Of a DNA stretch of 64,000 nucleotides, positions 35,901 through 50,900 are shown one piece after another. Under the pieces are notes generated by a model. That model was not told the origin of the DNA and did no database searches. It saw nothing but the letters and a program-made list of their open reading frames with translations. The translations under genes and the position numbers were made by a program. How positions within the stretch are numbered: the first letter of the stretch is position 1; each line of letters starts with the position of its first letter. This stretch comes from Chamaea fasciata (lineage: Eukaryota > Chordata > Aves > Passeriformes > Sylviidae), in assembly GCA_029207755.1 (NCBI GenBank), contig JARCOQ010000002.1:82772317-82836316 (forward strand). The letters run 5' to 3'.

Positions 35901-38900
35901 AGATTTCAGTAGGATAACTGGCCCAAAAACACCAGTCTCCAAAAGCTCGGATTTTGATACCTCTACAACACTCTTTGAATTCAGCACTTGTGTGCCTTAG
36001 AGGGCTACCTGGTTGGATCAAAACCACAATGCTGATACTAGTTAGGAAGCTCTCCACACTTTCTAAAAACAATTCATCTGAATAGAGCAGACTTGCATTT
36101 CCTGTGGTGGGAATATGAGCTTCTTCTCAAAGGGGTCAAACCTAAGAATTCAAAGAAAGGAGGTTCCTAGGTCATGCTCTGTGGCACTGCAAGGCCTCAA
36201 GAAAGCTGATGGCTTAAAAAAGCAGTTAAGAACAAGATTTGAACAACAATTATTCTGTTTTTCTAGAAAATTTAAAGAGCATTATGTTACAGTCATTTTA
36301 ATAGATTACCTCCACAGTAAGAGACACCCAGGAAAACCTGGTTGTATGAATTAGTATAACATGTGATAATTAAACGGGCAACTTTACAAGAGCCCGAAGA
36401 CAAAGCTGAATTTCCTAGCTTCCCTTTGGGGGTACATCAATATTCATTTTAAAACCTGTTTAATCCCTAAGGAGGAAAAGTTTTGTTTCAGCAGACCTCC
36501 TCAGTGGGGTAGACTCACCCAAAGATAGCAGTGCGAAGTAGTCACAGTTGCTATGCTCAGATATTTCTGCTACTCTCTCCTTATCATGCATTGCTTTAAG
36601 GATCACTTAAGTAGGTGGAAACAACAGCTTTGCAAGAGATTACAGGGTTCATTATTTCCACATTAGAAAAAAGAAAAATCATTGACCAACGATTCATTAA
36701 TTAGTGACATAAATTGACTCAAATAAGATAATGTTTGTTATAGTACTTCCCTCTCTGATCTGCCAAGTACAAGGCCACATCTTCTGGAATATACTGAGGC
36801 CAACCAGCTGCATGGCATTTCCAAAAGTCCTCATTAGGAAGACACTGAGATGCTTCAGAAGGTTCAGGTTTTAAAGAAGAACAGTCAGGCAATACATGAT
36901 GTGCTCATGAGAAAGACCAGACTAACAATTTAACCCTCTTGTGGCCTTCCTATAAACTGGTGGAAAAGTGACGAGACTGTCCCTGGAATGCCCGAGTAGT
37001 TCAACAAAATCATGGTCAGCACTCTTCGGTATCATCAAACGTAACTTTTTTGCTTGCAAAAGGGGAGAGCCTTTCATGAACCTAACTTGACCATGCTCAA
37101 GACAGCTGGTTACAAGTGGCACAGGTATTTCTGAAACAATATTGTACAAAGATTGACTGTTACCACTACACTGAGAGACAAGACTTCCCTTAGGAATTAA
37201 GGGATTGTATCAATGTGTCAGGTTGTCTATATTCTTTTCAAAAAGAAACCAGAATCTCCAATGACTTTTTTTCCGGAGACTGAGTAATATCAGCTTTCCA
37301 CTGGGCTTCCCAGCAGGAGCTGGGAATTGACAGAGACTTTTCCCCCGTCCCTCTCTGCCCCCTTAAATATTCTCTCTGCCCGTCCCCAAGAGGAGACTCC
37401 TAAGGTCAGGAAACGTTTCTATAGGAAATAACGTTCATTCAACTTGTAATGCTACCTGTTGATATTACCCCACTTTGTAAAAGCACAAAGAGGCACTTAC
37501 AGAGTCAGGTGCAATTTATTTATACTGGCCTTGTGCCACCTGCATGTTTCTGCAGAGAGGAGTCAAGGCAAAGTCCGTTTGAACTTTGCTGCTCACAAGG
37601 GATCCAGAGAGCAGAGGCCAACCTTTTCATCCCCCAAGAACTCCCATTCCAAGGCAGAAATGATCCCTCTGCCATAACATGTAGTCATTTTCTCCATTTC
37701 TTCACCTTGCATCAGGTTACATCTTGACTGCTATACTCTGAAGAAGTTCTAAGAGTGGGAGAGAGTGAAGACAGTGGGTTGTTGAAGCCTATTATCTGCA
37801 ACTGTTACGCACATGATCAATCACCCTGCTGTCCTCTGCTTCCCTGCTAACTGTGCCACCTGCACCAGTACACAAGGATCTGCATCGGTGGTTGGGAAGG
37901 GCAGCCCAGTGGCTTGAGCACAGCCACTCACAACAGCTGCTCAGGACAGTCAATTTTACCTTTCCTCTACAGTTGGGGCAGGGTTATTGCTTTCTGCTTC
38001 AGCTAACACCACACTGACTTGCAGAGGACAAACCTGTAATAGGTTATCTAAGGCAGAGAAACACCTTGCATTTCAGAACACTCAATACAGTTGAGGTTTT
38101 CTGGTATCAGTGTTTCCTTTTTGATTTTTAAATTTAGAAGAACATCTTTTAAAAAAAACCATGAAATAGACCACATGTTTACACTAAAGCAAAGCAAAGG
38201 CAGAAGAAAATGAGGATATAAACCAACAAGTACACTTTGCAAAGTAAAAACCTTCAATTGTCCCAGTCAGTCGAGGGAGCAAAAAGAAAGCCTTTAAATA
38301 GCATTAACTCACAGGGAAGGCAGGGAAGAAAAAAGATTTCAAGACAGTGCTGAATGAATTAATGCAGGAGAATACCTGGTACAATTGACTGCAACAATGC
38401 TAGACTACACTTGGTGACTCATGAAGCCTCTTTGAACCTTTTGCCACAAGACACAGACATGTTTATAGCCCCTTCCTTCCTGCTTTCTGCCTTGCTCCAC
38501 TTTGTTAGGGCCACAAGAGGATATACCAATGACTTTATAACTAATGTTTCTTTTAGGGAGTTCCAGCATCCTAGTACCTTGGAAGAAAAAAAAATAGATA
38601 TATGAGAATACACATTCTCCCCTAAAGCATCCATCCTTGGGTCTTCAAACTCTGTCTTTCTTGCTCCCAGACAGCACATAAGGCCACTCCACACAGGAAA
38701 TGACCTGCCATTTTAATAGATATTTACAAAGGGTTTTCCTGGCTTCTCTGGTAACAGAATTGTTTTACAAGTGACTACACACAAGCCCAAGAGAATGGAT
38801 CCAAGAGGCATTTCCCATGCCTGCAGGCATGTGCCACCTCTTCACTGTGCCTGACACACTGGTGTGGAGAGGAGCAGGTGTCCAAAACCTGGAATCACTG

Positions 38901-41900
38901 AATGGGCTGTGAAAACAGCTGGATTCAAGCTCTCCCACTCTGGGTATCTCCCAGCAGCTTCTCTTCCTCAGCCAGAGGGAGATAGACAGGCAGGAAGCCA
39001 GGGTGTGCTTCCTGCCTGGTCATCAACTCCTTCCCAAACCTCACTGTTCCTTTTCTGCTGATGAGAACAGCAAGGCAACCACAGGCAGAAAGGACCTCTT
39101 AGAAAAACCAGTCAGCCCAGAGGCAGGAGAGCTTCCAGTCAAGATACTTCATAAGCACAAGAGGAAAAGTGATTTTTTTAAAATACATATTTTTGGGTTT
39201 TTTCTTAACTCCTCTCTCCTTGAAGGTGAAAAAGATGACAGTGACTACAAGTAGTCCTGAAAGGAAAAGTGCAACTGCAAAGATAATCTCCTTAAGAAGC
39301 AGATACATATGCCTGAGACAACAAAGAAGTCCATGTTATATCTGGTTGCTAAGTAAAAAAAAAAAAACAAAAAAAAAAACCAAAAAAAAAAAAACCAAAA
39401 AAAAAAAAAAAAAAAAAAAAAACCCACCAAAAAAACCCCCAAAAAACCCCCCAAAATCTTAACCAACATCTTCCTCAAAGCTGTGCACACATCAGGCCTG
39501 TCTGCACTTGGGAGCAGAAGAGCAGAAGATTCAGAAAATACCGTATCCTTGATTCCATGGTGCTGACAGATCTGGCTACTGTCTCACATTAAACCACCCA
39601 CCATAAGATTTGTGAATCTTACCAGAAATAAAACATAAATATTCCAAGTGCAAAATTAAACACGAACTCCATCTATACCTAAGTGAACTTTCTGTTTTAC
39701 AGAACTACACCGTGATGCTAAACTTGATTCAAAATGCAGGAGGAAGTGTAAAACTTCCTTATGAATCTCTCCATATATGTTATGCACAGATATATCAAAA
39801 AAGCCTTTATTTATAAAGTGTATATAACATGGAGATAAAAATTCTCATACCCCCCCCGATTCAGAAAAAAATAAATTCAAAGAAACTTTAACTGCAAATC
39901 TCGGCATACTCTCTTTTATCCTATAGAAATAACGTCGTGCAGGCGACCTTTAAACAAACAACCATAACTCTGAAAAAAGTGGAGGTATTAATGCAAATTA
40001 CACATGTATTTGAGCAAACAAATTCATCAAAATCTGTGAGAGACAATGAAGCTGCAGATGTAAGATACAGTTTATATCAGTCACCCTTTCTAACAGGTCA
40101 CAGATACCATAATGACACCAAGAAGTGACTGCTGAGTAAATGGAGGTGATGAAGTGACTCATTAATAGAATACAAGCTGGACATTCTCCCAGACTGAGCA
40201 CGCCAATCAGAATAAAGCCCAGTATTATGTCATTAAATCATGAGAATGGAAAAAGGCAGAGGATGGAACAAGAAGGAACAGGACAGGAGAGAAATTAGGG
40301 TTTTACCTCTGGAATCCAAAGAGCACAGCTCACATGTGCCCACTTGGTCCCTGTCCTGGTAGCTTTCATGGCACCTCCTCTTTTGGGACAGAGAAGGCAC
40401 TGAGGATGTATTCCCAGGACACAGGTACGACACAGCCAGCTCCCTTCAGGTACTTTTAAGATTCCATAGCAAGCCTTGGAGAAAAACAGATATTGGAATC
40501 ATTGTGCTGAAATTATTTCACACACAAGCATTCATATTCATGCATAGCTAAGCTTTCAAAAAGTAAAGGCACAACCTGGTCTTCACTTAGTCTTTCTGTG
40601 ATTTCTCTACCTTAAAATGAATCAAGTAATCCAAGAGAGAAACAGCCTTAAAAGCAATAGGTTTTACACCTGTTTATAGAACATATCAATTGTGACTGCA
40701 CGACAGCACTGGTGTTACAAATCTTCACCTTTGCTTTTAGTGACTTTTAAATTTCTGACATAAACAACATGGATATTCCTTTAAATTAGCTTCTGTATCT
40801 AATACTTTCTAAAATCACAGTTTCCTACTGCTGAAAACATAACGCTCTAACATCATTCTATTTAGATGTGAAAGGATATGAGCTGTTTGACTGAAAATCA
40901 TTTCCTGCAATGTTTGTAGTTACAGTTCCATGTACTTCTTTTTCTTTAAATATTTATATGATATTGCAACAAAAATTACAGCATATACTGGAATTATAAG
41001 ATGCTGGCTTTTATGCCCATTTCCCAAGTATTGCACTTAACCACATGGAAAATGAAAGATTTCTTACCTTTTGCTAGGTTTGAGAATCAAAAGGAAAAAA
41101 GGAAATAAATAGTTTGATTTCAAATTCCTCGTGGTTCTTAATGGAACCAATGGTGGATCCTGCTGTACATACATGTCCCCCCTACCTCCATGAAGCTGAG
41201 TGTATCAGAAATCACTGGCTGCCACTGAAGTCTAATTTCACTCAACCACTCCAAATAAATGTCTTATCAAGAGGGTGGATATCACAGGAAAGCTCATAAT
41301 TTCTAACACTATCTCTGGGAATGACAACATTAAAAGACTCAAAATAACAGGATCATTAGTTGTAACCATCCTTTCAGATTAAATCTATTATAAAATTCCC
41401 ATACTTGCCTTCCCAGCCTTCTGGTTAGAAGATCTCAGTATTTAGTATTAAACAGTATCAGAAAACACTGCATATTTACGTCACGCTCATAGGAAGGGGG
41501 ATTTCCTGAATTAAATGCAGCGAGACTGACTAACCCAAATGTTTTTTTGATGTGACAACTCCTGCAAAAGCCCAACAGGGGGAGCTGCAACCCAAATTTT
41601 ACAAGCGTTCTTTTCCTCCTTGGTGGCATTTTCCCACCAGAATTCTTTCAGTTACTACAGCATTACATCTAGGATCACATCTAGGGTGTTGAAAATGGAC
41701 TGACACTATTTTCTAATTTTAACTGATAAGCAAAGGATGCCTAGACTACTAAAACATTAATTTCACAACGTGTTTGAGCCAGCACAACAGAGTACTACGA
41801 AGGAGGAATTTTCTCACACTCCCCCCTCCCCCCTCCACCTCCAAACGGTGTGATGACAAACAGACCTGAAGCTACCTGTTGAATCAAAGCTGATCCAGAT

Positions 41901-44900
41901 TAAAAATGAAACAAGTTGTTGTTATAGTTAGGATTAGCTCTAGCCCAGACACGTTCTCCAGTTTGTTTCAGGCAGATCCAGCATAGGGAAGAGTGAGGAG
42001 CAAGGAGGCAGCAGACAATCAACTCAAGCTCAGCTGTCAGCAGACAACCATGAGCCTTTGACTGCAAATCCATCATTACTCCTTAACAGGCACAAGCAAG
42101 GACTGAAGCAGGCAGTCCAGCTGCCAGCCATATTCCTGTCACTGGCCACCTTACTGCCAACTCAGGCTCACAGGCTGCTTCGCAGGGGGACTCAGGTCAG
42201 GAAAGCAGCCAGGCTGGAAGCCGGCCCACTGTGAGCAGGGAGGTGACAGGTTTTTTTTCAGCCAGATATGTTTTCCAAATATTACTTGCAGTCAGTACAA
42301 AAATACACTAAAAAATAAAAGAACTTTCTTGGTCTCTTTTCAATTTATAGCAAAACTCCCTTCCAGAATAGCATGCACAGAAACCACAGGATTCATACCC
42401 CTTTTTCTGATTATAAGGACACCTTTACCTGACTATGCTGAGCTCAGGCAGTGAAAAGTCTTGGCTACATCTGAAACACTATAAACATGAGCACCATTCA
42501 GACTGAGACCATGGTTTTTGCAGGTGTGGATGGCTTTTGAAGATCACTTTGTTAAAGTGCCTACATGTGGTTCCAGATGGCTAAATTTGGACAGTCTGTG
42601 TCTGACTAAACAACTAGTCAGTAAAGAAAAAGACAAAATCGTTCTGAAACAAATGATCTTTAGATTTCTCACAAACAGGCAAGTCAGTATTTCCTGTCCT
42701 GCTCATCTTCAAAAGCAGAATTAGTAATAAGGGAAAAAATTATTTACAGTCACAGAGGAAAATACCTGCATGTCCCAAAATCCCATTTTGCATTCCTGTT
42801 AGACTGTAGCTGTCCACTTACTAACTATGCTAGGCCACTTAACCTATTGTAATTGTTAGAGTCCAAAAATTCACCTCAGTATCGCACCACCCTTCATATG
42901 AAGAAAACCACAAAGTCCTCCAGTTGACATTTAATACCCATTCAAATTCCACACTTGCCTGGGTAAACTCAGACCACAGCGTAGTGTCAACATTTCTGCA
43001 GGCACTAACCTGATGGACACAAATATTACACTTATCACAGAACACCATGTCATTCCCATCTTCACTGTCTGGGGACCGGCACACATCACAGATGACGTCC
43101 TCATCATATTCAATACCCAACCCTTCTTCAGTCTCGATGGCGTGATTCATATTCTCATGACAGTGCCTCTCCAGCACTTCAATTGTCTTTTCCATTGTGT
43201 TCTCATCCAGGAGCCCACAGCCTACAACAGAGAAAGGAAAGGGCAATTAGAGGACAGTCAGAGGGGAGACTGAGTCAGAGAAGCAGCAAGAGAAAAAAGA
43301 CAACTTCTAGCATCTAATGCAGTAGACACAGCCTCTATAAATAAAAATAAACTACATTTTTCACTCACAGACTAATTATTACATTGTTTTATAAATACAA
43401 GCAGAACTCCTACTTGATAAAAATTTTACACAAACCACAGGGTTGTGCCTGGAAAAAAGCACTGCACATAAAAGACAGCAATTGCTGTAACTGCTGGCTG
43501 CTCTCATACAACCCTTCCTGCACCTCTGTAATTTTACAAAACACTGGTGAAATCCAAAAATCATACACACTGTTCTTCTGAAGACTAATGCCCTAGGAAA
43601 TAAAACTTACCAAGCATACTTCATATCAGAAGTTGTACCACCCAGTACCTCTAAGTCCATTGTGATGTAGTGCTCAAAGCATGAGGATTATGAAAAGTGC
43701 TTTTATTTTTCTGATTTTTTTAAATAAAATAGTAGATAATATACTGTTGCAATCCATACTGTCTGTTCCCTTGAACTCTACACACACTATATATACCCAC
43801 CACTAATCCAACTTAGCATAAGCAGGACCACTTAAAAGTATTGCTACAAGACTGGCCCTCAGTTTGCAGCTTCAGGACACGCACCGCGTAAGAAATCCTC
43901 TGATGTTCACAGCTACAAGACATCTCCAAACTGCATCTCATCAAAATCCTCGCTCAAAAATGATCATGATGGTCACAGCTTACGATTTACTCTGGCCTTC
44001 AAATGCTGGGATATTCATGTAACATTAATTGCAGAGGCTAATATTTTAACTAAGGCTATTAATTGTGATTCCTTGTTACAAATAATAAACAGGGAGAGTT
44101 AAAGTGTTCTCTCCCATGCCCTAATACTTTCTCGTTGCCTGAATTAAAAGAATTACTGACTCATTGAGGTGTGAAGGGTCCTACAGAGTTCTTCACAGCC
44201 TCTGCCTGGGCTCCAAGCAGAGTCAACAGGAAATCCAAGAAAGGCTGTTGTTCAAGAGATACATGCAGTCATCTTGAAAATCATCTCCATGGATAGAGAT
44301 CTGCCTTCTTGAAAAAGCTAACAGCTTTTGCTAACAGCATTCCTGTGTACCTGAGAAGTTATTGTCCTTGCTTCTACTTATGCGCATCCTTTGGCACTGG
44401 AGCTCAGTCATGAAGTCCATACTTCACCAAACCAGTCTCCCAACACATCTACTCATATTCCTGAATGTAACTGGAACTTTCCTGTGCTTGGAGGACAGAG
44501 TTCTTGAAGTCCTGCTAGCTCTCTTCAGTCATTCCACCCTCCAGAGGTGCCTCCCTCCTAAGTAGAAATGTGCTGTCCCGAAGTCCAGGACCACTGAAAC
44601 CCCAGATCTCAGTCACCACTATTTCACTGCTGTTACAGACAAATGCTGCCATTGACTGGCACTTCTCTACAGGTCCTTCCTATTTTATTAACAGCAAATC
44701 CAGGAGATGCCAACCCGTCCTTCCTAAAGGACCTGCAATCACTCATGGAAGAATACTAGCCAGACAGGCTATTCCACCACAATTCAGTTATTCCAGTGAT
44801 AATTCCAATATTATTTTCCATGGCTCACTCCCACTCAAAAACTTCTATACCCACAACTTGCATGGCAAAAGAAAGTTTACTTAGCTGATTTTGAATGGGC

Positions 44901-47900
44901 TAACATGTGTGAAACTTAATTACTCTCTTGAGAACCCAGCATGCAAACCCCTCAGAACTCTGAATTTGTAGATACGTTCCAAGTTCAAGAAACGGAAACA
45001 TCTGCTTTCCCAACATAAACTCTTTAGGTTATAAAGTCCTAAAATTAATTCCACCTAATGTGGGTTTTTCTCTCCTGCCTCAGTCTGCAGAAGATGCAGA
45101 TGATTTTGGATGTCAAGAAATTTTTTAGGCCTAACAGGTAAAACATAAAACATTAACAGATCAAGAAAGTAATTACTCTTTTAGCTCCTGTTTATCTTAG
45201 CATTTCCATTCAATTCTCATTCAGCAATCTTTAAGAGATCTTACACAGCAGACTGCAATTCAAACAGCAGAAATTAAGTGCAGCTTTTAAAATGGAACAT
45301 GTTGTAGAATTACCCATTTCTGTAAGCTCTTCATTTAGTTCCTGGAGCCAAAAGATGTCCATGTCATCCAAGTCATAGCGACACACAGATTCTGCTAGTT
45401 CCAAAATGTTGATGTAACCTGGTTCTGTGGGTTCTTGGCTGGAACAGTGGATGTATTTCCTGGGTCGTGTATACAGTACTTCTTTTACTTTTTCTGCTAC
45501 AACCCTGTGAGTGAAAAGAAAAAAAAAATAAATACTTACAGCTTTTTAAGACCTATCCTTGAAAGACATAAAATATTTGCTGTAAGTGCAAAGAAAGCTG
45601 GGGTTTCACATATTTTAAACTAGCCAGTAAGTATAGTCAGGGAGATAGGATTCTGTAAATGTCATTTTTTCACCCAAAACGTTCCAAGGCTTACTACATA
45701 TACAGAACCCTTTTTAAAATGTAAGCCTGTCCATATGATTTCAATTTAACAAATGCTACTAGTACGACAAAGCAACTGTTTTCTGAAACCCACAGAAAGT
45801 ATTATGCACAAAACCAATACAATCTTTGTCCTATATTCTTCCTAAATGATATAAGGAAATCTTGCCAACCAATCTCTTGAAAATACCAGTTTTTTCACGA
45901 AAGCTTAATTTATTCTACTGTGGTGTCTGTATGTGTGTGGGAAAAATCCTTGCTCTCTATTTGGGATATTCAGTCTTACCCTTATTTTGTAAATGACACC
46001 TTATCCACATTACAAATACATTATTTTTGTTATGCAAGAAACATTGTGATGCCAAGCAAAAATGTAAAGGGGAACAGTCATCCAAGAAGCAACGGAGAAA
46101 AAGACTTGTGTTCTCAACCTTTCAAGTGTTTTTTGGAGATAAAACTCAGTGTTTGATTGGTTTGATTTTGGAATGGAAACAAAAATCTTAACTAGATAAA
46201 GTTCAGTCTTTCTATGAATTCAATGCAAAAAGCCCTACATGTGGAAGGAAGCCAGAGATACAAAATGGAATAGTGCCATGCATGAGCAGCTCTACATGCT
46301 CTCTGGAGCTGACCCTCCACAGGACAAGGAAAAAATAAAAACTCTGGAAAATTAGGCAGCAAAGAAAGAGGAGGCAGCTGTCAAGCTCTATCCTATGTAA
46401 TTCTGACTGGACAGTGTGGATTATCAATGTTAGGACAAACAATGTCCTTCTGCCATTCTACATCCCCCTTCACCCTACTCCTTTTTTCCTCTAATTCCCT
46501 TGTGAGCTTTTCTTTTCTCTGGTCCAGCCAAATCTATAGCAATTTTTTTCCCTCTAATATAATACTGCTGGTATGAACTGCAATATACTTATTTTTAATA
46601 AGTTGGTATGACAATAGCCTCAGTGGAAATTAAATCATGCTGGCTCAGCACTTTCACCAGACAATTCATTTATCTTTGTCTTGAAGACCATGCTGGCATT
46701 AACCTTTCTGTGTTGAAACATGCTTTGTTTCCACCAGGAAGGGTTGCAGGACTACAGCGCTATATTTCCCCAGTCTAAACACAGTGTGAGAGAACGTAAG
46801 AATCTGAGATCACCGAACTTCTATAATGTTAAGCCGTCAGCTGTGGTGAGGAGAAGTAGAACAGGTTAAAACATTGAGAATAACCAAAATTAGATTATAT
46901 AAACAAACGAGTAATTTTACCAGGTATCAGTGATTACTGCATGTCTAGTGCTCTATATCATCATGCTGTGCAGGGAAACCTTTCAAGTAATATGCATAAG
47001 AAAAGGGTTTATTTTTAATATCTTCAACTCCCCATACTCAAATAAAAAACAGCTTTTAATCCATAGCACCATGTGACTGAGGAAAAAAGATTTTTTTACA
47101 CTCACAATGTAGATACTGTAACAGCATGCAGACAGAATGAGATCTGAAGCGCCACAGAAATGTTTTCCAAATAGGCACTTGAGTGGTTTAAGAACATGTC
47201 TGAAGGCTGCTACACTGAAGATTTAAACATACCAATAGAGAAAAGCTGACTGCACTTAGACAACTTGGCTTTGAGAGACCATTTTCCCTGAGTTGTCATT
47301 TTGTGCACATGATCTGCGTCTGATCACCAATACCTGAGAGAAGGCTGTGGAATAGTTTCTGGACTGGCTGGAACCTGAACCCCTTTCTCCCATTCTTGTT
47401 TCCACGTGTCCGCAAAGACGTAATATTCATCAGGGTTGACATGGTGAGAATCTGGGAGTTTCATGGCACTAATGAGATCCTTGCGGAACACCTGCAGGAA
47501 ACACAGAGTGTAAAGATGGATTTGAGAAAGAGCATTGCATTAAAGAATGTGATGGGTATTTTTTCTTATCTACAATGAAACAATGCATATACATCGATAA
47601 CTTTTTAAAAAGAGTATCAACACAAAAAAATCACTTTGAAACTACTTAGATTATTAATTTTTAGTGTATTAGGTACAGCATGATAAGAAGTTTACACTAA
47701 TTCAAAACCATGTTGCTGCCCAAAGGCTAACCAGAAGGAAGAAGGTTTTTGCAGGTAACCAGAGAGGAGGAAAGGAAGCCTGCATCTAATTCAAGAGTCC
47801 TCACCACATTTTCAGTCAGCTTACTGCCAGTCTGTAGGCTGTACCCTAACTTAGATGCAAGGTAGGATATCCTTTTCTTTCACTCAGTTAGCTACTTTAA

Positions 47901-50900
47901 ACTGTCATATTCATCATGGGCTACAAACAGTTGCCATGGCAAAACTGATGGATAGGCACTTGCTTATTTATTAAAACCACTTCAAGTTTTATTGGTTGAG
48001 ATCTCTGAGATCGAAGATGAACAGCTTCCTTTGCTGGAACACAAGACCTGTGTTGCTCTAAGCAGTGATGGACAAAATCCAGCCTCAGCATCTTTTAGCA
48101 AACCTATACAATGAAACACCACCCTCATACAATGCAAACCATAGCAGCAAATCTCCAGCCAGAACACTTGGCTCTAGAGAGTTAAGTTTTTACAAGCATG
48201 TAAACAAGATTATAAATCATCTCAAAGTTTACTTAATGTCAATATCTGTCAACTACAGGTGCTTACAATTTAAATAAGGGGCATCTGTGTCCTCTGTGGG
48301 TTTTTTCCTCCACTACATCAGCCTAATGTTCTGCAAAGCAAAACAGGGCTGTGACTTGGTTTAAGGAAGACATTGCAACTAATTAACTGTATTATTGGAA
48401 TGAGAAATCAAATCCTCAAAGAGCAATAAAATGAAATGGAAAATATCCCTGCAATAAGTTGTGACAGGTTGAACTCTCTTCTTACTAATTCAGTTTTATA
48501 ACCAGAAAAGTAATGAACTGTTGCAGAGCCCAGTATCTTCGTGTACCCTTTTCAATTTGACAGTACCAGACCGGTTATGCCTACTGCAAAAATTCTCAGC
48601 TGTTCTTGGAAATCATTAAGTAAACATTATTAAAAAAGTCTCTGTGCTAAAAAGGTATTGAAAATAGCTGCTGTTGACCCAGAACATTAGCTTTCCCTCA
48701 TTATGTTCTACAACTGCATCTCATATGGGTGGCCAGGAGACCAAGCTGACCGAGCGTACTCAAACCCAAAGACTCAACGGTCTTGTATTTGCTATTAATG
48801 TGTTATCTGCCTTGGTTTGGAACAGACTGTTCACTGCTGCCTTCTGTATAAAACTCCTCAGGTACCTAACAGGCCTATATTAAAATCTGAATGTCAAGAG
48901 TGGAAGCATTGAGACTGCAAGCATCCATTTTTTTTTTCAAGCAGTATATGTACACACCAAAAAATAAAATGTAAAATGGTTTATGCCACTTAAAAGATAT
49001 TTTAGTTTTCTGTGTTATAGACACAGAGCCAGGATTATGAGATACACTAAGAGGGCACAATTCCAAAGAACACCAGAAGGAAAAAGTATGATACAGGAGA
49101 AGTGCAATGACTGCTTTAATTACCAGAAAATACATTTCTCAAATCTCATCTGAGGTAAGTGCTTTACAAACTACCTTTTAAGCCACTGACAGAATATAAA
49201 AGTGAAGTACTTTATATCAAACCTACTATTTCTTAACCACTAGATGAAAAATGCTATTAAAGCCATCAGTATTCTAACTACATTGCTTAGCAGCAAATCT
49301 TCTGATCATCCATTATGTATGCAAACTCTATCTCTATTTTTAGAGCACAAAGCCCCTGGAGCATGAACTTCTGGGTTTCTTTTGACTGTTGTAAGTACTG
49401 GCCACACCATTGCCACACCACAACATTAAGTTCTCGGCTTCAGATTTCTACAATTTACAGAACAGGTACCACTGAAGGTCAAAGATTTAATCAATAAAAA
49501 GATAACTCTTGAAACCTTAAGGGACTCCAAAACTCAGCTAAGACTTCCTAAGAATTGCCTGTTCACATTTGTGATTAACAGTGCAACTGAGGATTTCCTG
49601 CAGACACTTGGAATCATTACAGTCTTAAGCTCTAGTCATTCTTCATTTCTTCATGTGTGGCAAAGCAGGGTCTTCCAACAGTAAAATACTCTCAGAGGGC
49701 AAGGTATGGGAATACTCAGTCTGTATTTCCTTTGTTGTGGAAGTAAACCAAAACACTCAGGGGACCCAAAAAGTTTTCTGACAAATCAAGTAAATTCTAC
49801 TTCAGCAGTCAGCCTCAAGACTATGAACTAAGCCACCTACACAAACAGCAGCATACACACCTTCAGGATTTAGATAGCCAGCTTCTCCTCATGGCTGTTT
49901 CTTTTCCAATCTTTATTTAAAAAACAATGTTGCTCCTTTACTGTGTCCATAGAACAACAGCTAGTCTGCTCCACTCTCCCCTCCTGGCAAGAAGTTCCTG
50001 CACTTCCAGTTAGCCCATGAAGCACAGTGGTCATCTTTCAATCACCCCAAAGTAGTTCTACTCCTTACCTCATATAAAGCACAACCCCTCAACTTTATTT
50101 TAACATCACCTGTAATATCATACATATTGAATAGACCTGAAAAATGAGCATGCCAAGGCTAGGTTAACAAGGTATTCCCATCCAGAAATATCACTCCTCA
50201 CAACCAGACTCAGCTGGTGCTGAGTGTCTTTAGCATACAACAAGGCCTTACAGAGCTGAGCTATAATCGAGTGCAGCTCCCAGAGCCAGCTGCATACACA
50301 CACAAGTGGGAAAAGTCCCCACCACTCGGAGCATTCCACAGTAGTTACTGTGTGACTGCGGGACTTTTTAAAAATAATTTTTAGCAAAGAGAGCATGAAA
50401 GTACAAATGAGTTTTAGCCTTACCATGCAAGACCGCTCGGTCTGAACTTAAAATTTCATTTTGCTGCCAGGAATTTTTAGCTTCAACCACAAACAGCACA
50501 GCACTTTGAGTAAATTACATCAATGAAATGTGTCTGCATATGTCATCATTGTCTCATAATCTAATCATTACCACTTCATTGAGAACTTCTATACATATTT
50601 CATGCTTTAGAACTGGGGCTTTAATCTAGAACAAAAGACCTAGTTCTTTAGTCACGTTGTAGTTTAAAACCCAGCTGGAAATGAAACACTACTCAACTGC
50701 TCCCTCAACCCCTTCCCTGTCCTCCCCCCTCAAACCTGATGGAATGGGGAGGAGAATCAAAGTAAAACTTGTATGTTGAGATAAGAACAGTTTAATAACT
50801 AAAAATAAAGTAAAATACAATAATAATGGTAAATAATAGTAACAATCATGATAATAAAAAGGAAAAAAACCCAAATAAGCGATGCATAATACAGTTGCAC

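Larger units (their letters stand above)
34377..40306 (-). other. JADE3: JADE3 intron between coding exons 6 and 7
   Basis: A 5.9-kb intron, donor GTAAAA and acceptor TTACAG. It holds a degenerate ERVL-type LTR (34653-34981), a T/G low-complexity block (35091-35230), an A/C low-complexity block (39356-39456) and a 16-bp palindrome (38816-38831). No gene was recognised. Confidence 0.9.

Noticed and set aside
39169..39490. Lys-rich and Phe-rich open frames
   Set aside because: Translations of the A-rich/CC low-complexity tract in a JADE3 intron.
44100..44900. Possible diverged transposon in a JADE3 intron
   Set aside because: Base composition differs slightly from the surroundings but no terminal repeats, coding domain or family landmark could be recognised.
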